A stretch of DNA of 9,573 bases from JAJPXI01 sp045595705 (GTDB lineage: Bacteria > Bacillota > Clostridia > Oscillospirales > Oscillospiraceae): assembly GCA_045595705.1 (NCBI GenBank), contig JAZOBA010000097.1, positions 1 to 9,573 of the forward strand, given 5' to 3'. Below, piece after piece: positions 1-5,654 of the stretch. The notes under the pieces are model-generated. The model saw nothing but the letters and a program-made list of their open reading frames with translations, was not told the origin of the DNA and ran no database searches. Made by a program: the position numbers and the translations under genes. Position 1 is the stretch's first letter. Every line of letters begins with the position of its first letter.

Positions 1-1
1 G

Positions 2-1162
2 CTCAAGGCCATGGAGGACGCCGGGGTCAACCCGCAGAATGTGGACTTCTACTTCCACGGCGAGGCCAGCCCCCTGAACGGCTCCAACTACCTCACGCCC
101 AACATCCATGTCACCAACTGGTTCGGCATGAAGGGCAAGGCCAGCATCCACCACTCCGAGGCCTGCTGCACGGGCTATTATGCGGTAGAGGGGGCGGTCA
201 ACGCCGTCGCCTCGGGCAAGTATGACTGCGTGCTCTCCGGCTGCGTGGAGTTCGGCGACAGCCTGGCTGTTCCCAACCACCCCTACCGGCGCGAGAAGAT
301 GACCATGGACAAGTTCCTGCAGACCACCGCCTGGCTTTACGACCGGGCCTACACCCGCAGCCTGATGGCCGGACAGGAGCTCATCTATGACGATGCCGCC
401 GAGTGGTACAAGCGTACCCGCGGCCTGACGGATGAGCAGATGGATGACACCCTGAACTGGATGGCCATCAACAACCGCCGTAACGCTTCCAAGTGCGAAC
501 TGGCTCTGGAGCGCGTTACGTTCGACGAGATTGCCAAGGAGAAGGGCTTTGAAAGCGCCATCGACTATCTGCGCTCTCCTTACAACCCCCGCATGGGCGA
601 TTTCCTGCGCGCTGAGTGCATCGAGCGCAAGTGCGACGGCGCTGCCGCCTGCATTGTCTGCGCTACCGAGATGATTCCCGAGATCTGCAAGAACCTGAAG
701 CACAAGCCCATCGAGATTCTGGGCATTGGCTGCGCCTGTATGGAGGCATCCAACCCCCACTTCGAGATTCGCGCCACTGAGGAAGCCTGCCGTCAGGTCT
801 ATGAGGTTACCGGTGTGAAGCCCGAGGAAGTGGACGTGTTCTATGCCAACGACTTCATCATCACCTCGCACCTGATCGCCGCCGAGATCGCAGGTTATCT
901 GCCCTACGGCGAAGGATGGAAGTACATTTGCGAAGGTCGTACCGCTTATGACGGCGACAAGCCCATCAACACCAACGGTGGCCGCACCTCCTTCGGTCAT
1001 GCTCATGCCGCTTCCGGTATGGCTGATGTGTACGAGTGCTGCATGCAGATGCGCGGTGAGTGCGGTGAGCGCCAGGTCAAGAAGATGCCCAAGATCGGCA
1101 TGCTGCGTGGCTACGGCGGTTCTCAGAACGTGTGTACCGTCCTGCTGAAGACCGCAGAATAA
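2..1162 (+). CDS. SCP-x-type thiolase (acetyl-CoA acetyltransferase family), 5' end outside window
   Basis: This is a thiolase-superfamily protein, expected to make or cleave a C-C bond between acyl thioesters in the cytoplasm. The frame is open to the window edge (Leu-Lys-Ala precede the first Met at base 11) and that Met lies in a typical internal thiolase helix, so the true start is upstream. Numbering from that Met, C52 in EACCTG (bases 164-166) fits the nucleophile of the C-x-T/S-G motif, and H330 in FGHAHAASG fits the catalytic His of the usual GHPxGATG loop. The middle section with NRRNAS and DGAAACIV is typical of the SCP-x branch. The C-terminus has GYGGSQN instead of the Cys-containing CxGG loop of classical degradative thiolases. 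It is followed 19 bases later by DUF35, the normal partner of this branch. The substrate is unknown; the downstream ACP and Pta suggest cleavage of a beta-ketoacyl thioester, which is inference. Confidence 0.9.
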   Translation, partial: LKAMEDAGVNPQNVDFYFHGEASPLNGSNYLTPNIHVTNWFGMKGKASIHHSEACCTGYYAVEGAVNAVASGKYDCVLSGCVEFGDSLAVPNHPYRREKMTMDKFLQTTAWLYDRAYTRSLMAGQELIYDDAAEWYKRTRGLTDEQMDDTLNWMAINNRRNASKCELALERVTFDEIAKEKGFESAIDYLRSPYNPRMGDFLRAECIERKCDGAAACIVCATEMIPEICKNLKHKPIEILGIGCACMEASNPHFEIRATEEACRQVYEVTGVKPEEVDVFYANDFIITSHLIAAEIAGYLPYGEGWKYICEGRTAYDGDKPINTNGGRTSFGHAHAASGMADVYECCMQMRGECGERQVKKMPKIGMLRGYGGSQNVCTVLLKTAE

Positions 1163-1181
1163 TATAGGAGGGGAACGAACT

Positions 1182-1610
1182 ATGGCTATCAAACTGGAAA
1201 AAGTTGCTGAAAAGTTTTATATGAGCCTGGAAGAGGGCAAGATCATGGGCCGTAAGTGCCCCGCCTGTGGCGCCGTGGAATTTCCTCCCGTATACGCCTG
1301 CAACACCTGCGGCAATCTGGAGACCGAATGGTATGAGATCAGCGGCAAGGGTGTTATGAAGTCCATTGTTATGCCCGCAGCCTTGTCTTCCAAGCCTGAG
1401 TATGACAACCTGGGCAAGCGCAACTATGCTTACGGCGAGATCGAGCTGGAAGAGGGTGCTTGCTTTAACGGTGTCGTCCGCGGCATCAACAAGAAGAAGC
1501 GCAAGGAGATCATGGATGCCGGCAAGCTGCCCGTGCCTGTCAAGGCTGCCATTTTCCAGCGTGAGGGCGGTTTTAAGACCGTCGTGTTCGATCTGGTTGA
1601 AGAAGAGTAA
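1182..1610 (+). CDS. DUF35 zinc-ribbon/OB-fold protein, thiolase partner
   Basis: This 142-residue protein belongs to the DUF35 family (rubredoxin-like zinc ribbon followed by an OB-fold). Such proteins are known to pair with SCP-x-type thiolases and HMG-CoA-synthase-like enzymes, helping to channel acyl-CoA and stabilise the complex. The ribbon is visible as C26-x2-C29-x10-C40-x2-C43. The OB-fold fills residues from about 50 to 137, with the usual G-K-G start of the first strand. Length is normal for the family. The start is set by a strong TAGGAGGGG site ending 9 bases before the ATG. It lies directly behind the thiolase and ahead of the ACP gene, so a stable complex with the thiolase is expected. 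The role in this pathway is inferred from family and position. Confidence 0.93.
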   Translation: MAIKLEKVAEKFYMSLEEGKIMGRKCPACGAVEFPPVYACNTCGNLETEWYEISGKGVMKSIVMPAALSSKPEYDNLGKRNYAYGEIELEEGACFNGVVRGINKKKRKEIMDAGKLPVPVKAAIFQREGGFKTVVFDLVEEE

Positions 1611-1640
1611 TTAAAATAACATACAAAGGAGATTATCAAA

Positions 1641-1880
1641 ATGAACAGAACTGAACTGGAAGCCAAGATCCTGGAGCTTGTCTCCACCTCTTACAACAAG
1701 GACGTTGCTACCCTGAGCATGGACACCCGCATCAAAGAAGATCTGGGCGGTGCCTCCGTGCTGATGGTCGGCCTGGTGTCCGAAATCGAGAACGAACTGG
1801 ATGTCATGATCCAGCTGGCCGACGCCGCTGCCTGCAAGACCATCGGTGATCTGGTTGACAAGGTCGAAGAAGAGCTGTAA
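1641..1880 (+). CDS. Divergent acyl carrier protein
   Basis: This 79-residue protein has the size, acidic helical character and layout of an acyl carrier protein. It has an N-terminal helix, a long loop ending in EDLGG, a helix II beginning at the candidate phosphopantetheine serine S39, and a C-terminal helix ending TIGDLVDKVEEEL. The usual D-S-L at the attachment site reads A38-S39-V40 here, and the following D/E-rich face is partly replaced (LMVGLVSEIE), so it is probably not the housekeeping fatty-acid ACP. The serine itself is kept, so modification by a phosphopantetheinyl transferase is possible but unproven. An AAAGGAGA site precedes the ATG. Its place between DUF35 and Pta suggests that it carries a pathway intermediate for the thiolase. 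A non-modified ACP-like role cannot be excluded. Confidence 0.85.
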   Translation: MNRTELEAKILELVSTSYNKDVATLSMDTRIKEDLGGASVLMVGLVSEIENELDVMIQLADAAACKTIGDLVDKVEEEL

Positions 1881-1905
1881 TTGACAGTAGGGAAGGAGTT
1901 TCAAC

Positions 1906-2913
1906 ATGGCAAGCATTCTGGATAAAATCTATGAGAAGGCCAAGCTGAATCCCCAGCGAGTGGCTTTCCCTGAAGCTGACAATGAGAAGATCATGCAGGC
2001 CGCTTACGAGTGCGGCAAAGATGGCTACATCATCCCCGTTCTGGTGGGTGACGCTGCTCAGCTGAAGGCTCTGTGTGCCGAGCGCGGCTACGAAGAGAGC
2101 GCATTCGTCTTTGTTGATGTGAACGACGAAGAGTACAAGCAGGCTCTGATCAGCAAGTATCTGACTCAGGATAACTGCATGCTGACCGAAAAATCTCTGA
2201 ACCGTCGCATGAAGAACCCTCTGTACTTTGCTACTGCCATGCAGGCTGTGGATGATGCCGACGTTACCTTTGCCGGCATTGACAACACCACCGGTGATGT
2301 TATTCTGGCCGGTCAGATGATGGTTGGTATGCAGCCCGGCATTGCTACCATTTCCAGCATCGGTCTGTGCGATATCCCCGGCTTTGATGGCAGCGAAGGT
2401 ACTCTGCTGGCTATCGGTGACAGTGCCGTGTGCACCAACCCCGATGCTGAGCAGCTGGCCTCCATTGCAATCTCTGCATGTGATACCGTCAGCTCCCTGC
2501 TGGACTGGGAGCCCCGTTGCGCTATCGTGTGCTATTCCACCAAGGGCAGCGGTTCCGGCGAGCTGATCGACAAGGTCATCGAAGCCGCCCGCATCGCCAA
2601 TGAGCAGCGCCCTGATCTGGCCATCGAAGGCGAGTTCCAGCTGGATGCTGCTATCGTTCCCGCTGTTGCCGCCAAGAAGGTCAAGGAGGAGAGCAAGGTT
2701 GCCGGTAAGGCCAACGTTGTGATCTGGCCCGACCTGAACGTGGGCAACATTGCTGTTAAGCTGATTCAGCAGTTCGGCAAAGCTGATGCATACGGCCCCA
2801 TGCTGCAGGGCTTCCGCAAGATCGTTTGCGACTGCTCCCGCGGCGCTCCCGTTTCTGAGCTGAAGGGCAACATTGTCATTTCCGCTGTGCGTGCTGCCGG
2901 TATTAAGAAGTAA
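1906..2913 (+). CDS. pta: Phosphate acetyltransferase (PTA/PTB family)
   Basis: This 335-residue cytoplasmic enzyme matches single-domain phosphate acetyltransferases in length and motifs. It is expected to convert acetyl-CoA and phosphate to acetyl phosphate and CoA, feeding acetate kinase for ATP. Visible signatures are EGEFQLDAA, the SKVAGKANVVIWPDLNVGNI block, AYGPMLQG, and the C-terminal D-C-S-R-G with S311 and R312 in the place of the catalytic Ser-Arg pair. The EGEFQLDAA block fits Pta better than phosphate butyryltransferase, but a longer or branched acyl group is possible. A GGAAGGAG site precedes the ATG. It is the last gene of the four-gene unit and is followed by a hairpin. Its linkage to a thiolase and ACP suggests a dedicated copy serving this pathway rather than general overflow metabolism; that is inference. 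Confidence 0.92.
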   Translation: MASILDKIYEKAKLNPQRVAFPEADNEKIMQAAYECGKDGYIIPVLVGDAAQLKALCAERGYEESAFVFVDVNDEEYKQALISKYLTQDNCMLTEKSLNRRMKNPLYFATAMQAVDDADVTFAGIDNTTGDVILAGQMMVGMQPGIATISSIGLCDIPGFDGSEGTLLAIGDSAVCTNPDAEQLASIAISACDTVSSLLDWEPRCAIVCYSTKGSGSGELIDKVIEAARIANEQRPDLAIEGEFQLDAAIVPAVAAKKVKEESKVAGKANVVIWPDLNVGNIAVKLIQQFGKADAYGPMLQGFRKIVCDCSRGAPVSELKGNIVISAVRAAGIKK

Positions 2914-2927
2914 TAGAGAAATATCGA

Positions 2928-2968
2928 GACTTACTCCGGCAAAAATCTTGTCGGAGTAAGTCGGTTTT
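2928..2968 (+). terminator. Hairpin terminator or attenuator between pta and the MFS gene
   Basis: An 11-base perfect inverted repeat, GACTTACTCCG (2928-2938) and CGGAGTAAGTC (2952-2962), is extended inward by one G-U and one C-G pair and followed by GG and four T. The T-run is short and the MFS start codon lies only 14 bases downstream, so partial termination or mRNA stabilisation is possible. Confidence 0.7.
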
Positions 2969-2982
2969 GAGGATTGTAACAT

Positions 2983-4206
2983 ATGAATTATCAGAAAAAA
3001 CGCTGGCTGATTCTGATCGCCAGCTGCTTTGTTACTCTGTGTATCGGTTCTTTGTACGCATGGAGTGCATTTGCTTCTCCTATGACCGTCTATCTGTCCG
3101 AGTGTGCCGGTCATGAAATTGCCAGCCTTGCAATTGTCTTTACCATTGCAAACGCCATTGGACCTGTTACTATGATCAGCGGCGGCTACATCAACGATAA
3201 GATGGGTCCCAAGGCTGTTCTGCTGGTGGGCGGTCTGCTCTTCGGCGCCGGCATGATCGGTTCCGGCTTTGTTACCTCTGTTGGTATGCTGATCGTTACC
3301 TATGGTCTGGGCGTGGGTCTGGGTATGGGTCTGATCTACGGCATCACCGTGTCCAACACCGTCAAGTTCTTCCCTGACAAGGGTGGCTTTGCCGGCGGTA
3401 TGATCACCGCCTGCTACGGTGCAAGTTCTATCATTATTCCCCCCATTGCCAACGCTTTGGCTGAGACCTACCACGTCACCGTCGCCTTCAAGGCTATCGG
3501 TATTGTTATGCTGGTTATCATCTGCGCTTCCGCCTTTGTCATTGAGGCATGCCCCGCCGACTTTAAGCTGGCCGGTACTGCCGCCAAGGTCGCTGCCCCC
3601 GCAGTGAAGGACCACAATTACCGCGATATGCTCAAGACCTCCGACTGTTACCTGATGCTGCTGACCCTGATGTGCGGTGCTTTTGCAGGTATGATGGTCA
3701 TTTCTCAGGCATCCCAGATCGCACAGAAGATGATGGGTTTGAATCCTGCTACCGCTGCCGTCGTTGTGTCCATTGTTGCGCTGTTCAATACTCTGGGCCG
3801 TCTGGCTGCAGGCACCATTTCCGACAAACTGGGCGCCACCGGCACCCTGCGCATCACCTTCGCTGCATCTCTGGTGGCCAGCGTGGTGCTGTTCTTCTGT
3901 ACTGAGTCCAGCATGATTCTGTTCTATGTGTGTTTGGCTCTCGTTGGCTTTGCCTTCGGCAGCATTATGGGTATTTATCCCGGCTTTACCGCTCAGCGCT
4001 TCGGCCGTAAGTACAACAGTGTCAACTATGGCATCATGTTCATCGGCTTTGCTCTGGCAGGCCTGTTTGGTCCCACTGTGATCAACAATATCTTCCAGTC
4101 CACCGGCCGCTATCAGCCCGCCTTCCTGGTGGCTGCTGCTTTGGCCGTCATTGGTGAGATTCTGATCATCTTCCTGCGCCGCAGCGCAAAGAAGCGCCAG
4201 GCCTGA
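2983..4206 (+). CDS. OxlT-family MFS transporter (organic anion carrier)
   Basis: This 407-residue integral membrane protein has about twelve hydrophobic segments split by a central charged loop at roughly residues 190-217. It resembles the oxalate/formate antiporter branch of the major facilitator superfamily: N-terminal RW with LYAWSAF in segment 1, the motif-A-like INDKMGPK after segment 2, and its repeat LGRLAAGTISDKLG (R273) in the second half. Family members move small carboxylates such as oxalate, formate or lactate by exchange or symport. At the site where I recall OxlT having NYG...AKG with its substrate Lys, this protein has NYGIMFIGFALAG with no Lys, so oxalate is unlikely; that comparison is from memory. 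A GAGG site lies about 10 bases before the ATG. It sits between the thiolase unit and the hydrolase pair and probably supplies or exports a pathway acid. Confidence 0.91.
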   Translation: MNYQKKRWLILIASCFVTLCIGSLYAWSAFASPMTVYLSECAGHEIASLAIVFTIANAIGPVTMISGGYINDKMGPKAVLLVGGLLFGAGMIGSGFVTSVGMLIVTYGLGVGLGMGLIYGITVSNTVKFFPDKGGFAGGMITACYGASSIIIPPIANALAETYHVTVAFKAIGIVMLVIICASAFVIEACPADFKLAGTAAKVAAPAVKDHNYRDMLKTSDCYLMLLTLMCGAFAGMMVISQASQIAQKMMGLNPATAAVVVSIVALFNTLGRLAAGTISDKLGATGTLRITFAASLVASVVLFFCTESSMILFYVCLALVGFAFGSIMGIYPGFTAQRFGRKYNSVNYGIMFIGFALAGLFGPTVINNIFQSTGRYQPAFLVAAALAVIGEILIIFLRRSAKKRQA

Positions 4207-4232
4207 GCCGTTTTTCCAAATGTTTTTTACGG

Positions 4233-4268
4233 GCAAGGCCTTGCGTTTGCAGGGCCTTGCTGTTTTTT
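4233..4268 (+). terminator. Rho-independent terminator after the MFS gene
   Basis: The arms GCAAGGCCTTG (4233-4243) and CAGGGCCTTGC (4250-4260) pair over 11 positions with one G-U and a 6-base loop, followed by TG and six T (4263-4268). It lies 26 bases after the MFS stop codon. Confidence 0.88.
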
Positions 4269-4302
4269 GAACGTTACTGCGAAATGAAACGAGGCAAATG
4301 AA

Positions 4303-5121
4303 ATGATGTGGAAAGAAATCACATTGACCCGTGAGGATCAATGCAATTTTTACTGCCGCTTGATCGGGCAGGGAAAGCCCCTTCTGTTGATCCACGGTGC
4401 GGCTGTTGACAGTGAGTTTTTTGTTGAAACTGCGCCGGCGTTCAGCGGACAGTTTCAGGCGGTCACTTACGACCGCAGCGGATACGGACACAGTACCCGT
4501 GCAGATGTTCCTGAGGCGCAGTGCAGCGCGGAGTATTTTGCTCAGCAGGGCGATGATGCCGCGTGGGTCATCCGGCAGCTGTTCCCCGGGCAGAAAGCAA
4601 CTGTAATCGGCTGCAGCTGCGGTGCCGCCGTGGCGGCCTATCTGGCAGCCCGCCATCCCGATGTTGTGGAGCGAGTATTCCTTCATGAGCCGCCTATTTA
4701 TTCGCTGATGCCGGACGATGAGGAATGCTGGCAGTTGATCGATGGGATTCACGAGGCCTATAATCAGGGCAAGTACAACCGTGCGCTGAACCGTTTCCTT
4801 CTGTTCCTGGGATCCAGCTCGGCTCCCAGCAAAAAACCTATGACCGAAGCCGAGATGGACAACTTCATGGTGAACGGTATGGCCTTTATCCGTCAGGAAT
4901 TCCGCTTTGCTTTTGACCGTGCGTTTCCTGTTCCTGAGATGCAGCCGGGGACTGATGTGGCTGTTCTGTGGGGCGAAGACGGTAAGGGTAAGCCACTGGT
5001 GGAATGTGCCGCCCGGACTGCAGAAAAACTGGGCTGTCCTCTGCATATGATTCCCGGCGGACACAATGAAGCCAGAGAAAATCCGGAAGAATTTGCTCAG
5101 GCGGTTTTGAAGTTGATGTAA
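4303..5121 (+). CDS. Alpha/beta-hydrolase-fold protein
   Basis: This 272-residue cytoplasmic protein has the full alpha/beta-hydrolase signature. The oxyanion-hole loop is HGAAV (H31-G32), the nucleophile elbow is G-C-S-C-G with S105, the probable acid is D226 (or E225) in LWGEDGKG, and the catalytic His is H254 in GGHNEA. YDRSGYGHS after strand 4 is typical of esterase, lactonase and C-C-bond hydrolase members. Length is normal and there is no signal peptide. GAGG lies 8 bases before the first of two consecutive ATG codons; either could be used. It is followed 12 bases later by the SnoaL-like gene, so the two are likely one transcript. Codon use is less biased than in the thiolase or flavoprotein genes, suggesting lower expression. 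The substrate is not deducible; hydrolysis of an ester, thioester or ring-opened diketone would fit the neighbourhood. Confidence 0.92.
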   Translation: MMWKEITLTREDQCNFYCRLIGQGKPLLLIHGAAVDSEFFVETAPAFSGQFQAVTYDRSGYGHSTRADVPEAQCSAEYFAQQGDDAAWVIRQLFPGQKATVIGCSCGAAVAAYLAARHPDVVERVFLHEPPIYSLMPDDEECWQLIDGIHEAYNQGKYNRALNRFLLFLGSSSAPSKKPMTEAEMDNFMVNGMAFIRQEFRFAFDRAFPVPEMQPGTDVAVLWGEDGKGKPLVECAARTAEKLGCPLHMIPGGHNEARENPEEFAQAVLKLM

Positions 5122-5133
5122 AGGGGGATACCC

Positions 5134-5505
5134 ATGACGAACAAGGAACTGGTATTGAAGTTTTACGAAGAAGTGTTCAATGGACACGATCTGACCAATC
5201 TGGATCAGTATATGCACCCCGATTACAGGCAGCACAGCACCACGGTTGCTGACGGCAGGGAAGGGTTCCGTGCGTTTGCGGAAAAGTTCCTCGGTTTCAA
5301 GCCCCATATGGATATTCTTTACGCCGTAGAAGAAGGCGACCTGGTCGTTGTGTTTTTTAAGTGCACCATGGGTAACGGAACGGTCAACAAAGTTTTCGAC
5401 ATGTACCGTGTGACCGATGGAAAGCTGGCCGAGCACTGGGACAGTGTGGAGCACAACGTTGATGTTGCGGCCGTGACAGCCGTGAACGGAAACGGCCCGT
5501 TCTGA
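5134..5505 (+). CDS. SnoaL-like / NTF2-fold small protein
   Basis: This 123-residue protein has the NTF2-like cone fold pattern of the SnoaL-like group. An N-terminal helix (KELVLKFYEEVFN) is followed by HPDYRQHSTTVADGREGF, then alternating strands ending DMYRVTDGKLAEHWDSVE. YxQH followed by dGxxGF and the closing EHWDSVE are typical of small bacterial members annotated as SnoaL-like polyketide cyclase or aldol-type enzymes, although many have no proven reaction. The His, Asp and Glu residues line the pocket in this fold. A strong AAAGGGGGA site precedes the ATG 12 bases after the hydrolase stop, so co-translation with the hydrolase is likely. A role in isomerisation, ring closure or opening, or binding of the same intermediate is inference. 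Confidence 0.88.
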   Translation: MTNKELVLKFYEEVFNGHDLTNLDQYMHPDYRQHSTTVADGREGFRAFAEKFLGFKPHMDILYAVEEGDLVVVFFKCTMGNGTVNKVFDMYRVTDGKLAEHWDSVEHNVDVAAVTAVNGNGPF

Positions 5506-5527
5506 ACACAATTCTATCTTAATTCAA

Positions 5528-5569
5528 CAAATGACGGAGACCATAATCGGTGCTCCGTCATTTGCTTTT
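5528..5569 (+). terminator. Rho-independent terminator after the SnoaL-like gene
   Basis: A 12-base perfect inverted repeat, CAAATGACGGAG (5528-5539) and CTCCGTCATTTG (5553-5564), has a 13-base loop followed by C and TTTT. The 3' arm also overlaps a second small repeat, ATTTGC (5560-5565) and GCAAAT (5571-5576), which would compete for the same bases. Confidence 0.82.
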
Positions 5570-5571
5570 CG

Positions 5572-5587
5572 CAAATCTGTTGCAAAA
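5572..5587. repeat. Copy 1 of the repeat flanking the regulator gene (candidate operator)
   Basis: CAAATCTGTTGCAAAA here matches CAAATGTTGCAAAA at 6938-6951 apart from a two-base insertion; the core TGTTGCAAAA (5578-5587) is identical. Its GCAAAA (5582-5587) also forms an inverted repeat with TTTTGC (5598-5603), which abuts the -35 box of the regulator promoter. Autoregulation is the natural reading but is inferred. Confidence 0.45.
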
Positions 5588-5603
5588 CTTGAAATATTTT
5601 TGC

Positions 5604-5632
5604 TTGCCATTCCTACTTTTGTCGGATATAAT
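5604..5632 (+). promoter_or_regulatory. Sigma-A-type promoter of the PucR-like regulator
   Basis: TTGCCA (5604-5609) and TATAAT (5627-5632) are separated by exactly 17 bases. Transcription would begin near 5639, only about 16 bases before the ATG at 5655, with the AAAGGAGG site at the extreme 5' end of the message. This supports the start at 5655 over the in-frame ATG at 5550. Confidence 0.82.
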
Positions 5633-5654
5633 CGAATCAAAGGAGGAAGTTGCA

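Noticed and set aside
11..13. ATG at 11 as the true start of the thiolase
   Set aside because: No ribosome site is visible, the frame continues upstream to the window edge, and the N-terminal portion expected for a thiolase before this helix is missing.
2..2913. Glycine/betaine reductase protein C (GrdC/GrdD-like) identity for the thiolase and Pta
   Set aside because: The functional parallel (acyl thioester to acyl phosphate) is attractive, but the thiolase has SCP-x motifs and a DUF35 partner, and the transferase is an ordinary Pta. No selenoprotein or other Grd subunits are visible.
1804..5511. A 1235-codon open frame on the - strand across pta, MFS, hydrolase and SnoaL genes
   Set aside because: It is codon-aligned with four + strand genes that all share the same frame. 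It stays open because TTA, CTA and TCA codons are avoided in them. Its translation is low-complexity (His/Gln/Asn/Gly-rich) with no recognisable domain.
5550..5654. Longer start for the regulator at the in-frame ATG at 5550
   Set aside because: That ATG lies inside the upstream terminator region (5528-5569) and the promoter at 5604-5632, and has no ribosome site. The ATG at 5655 has AAAGGAGG at the right spacing.
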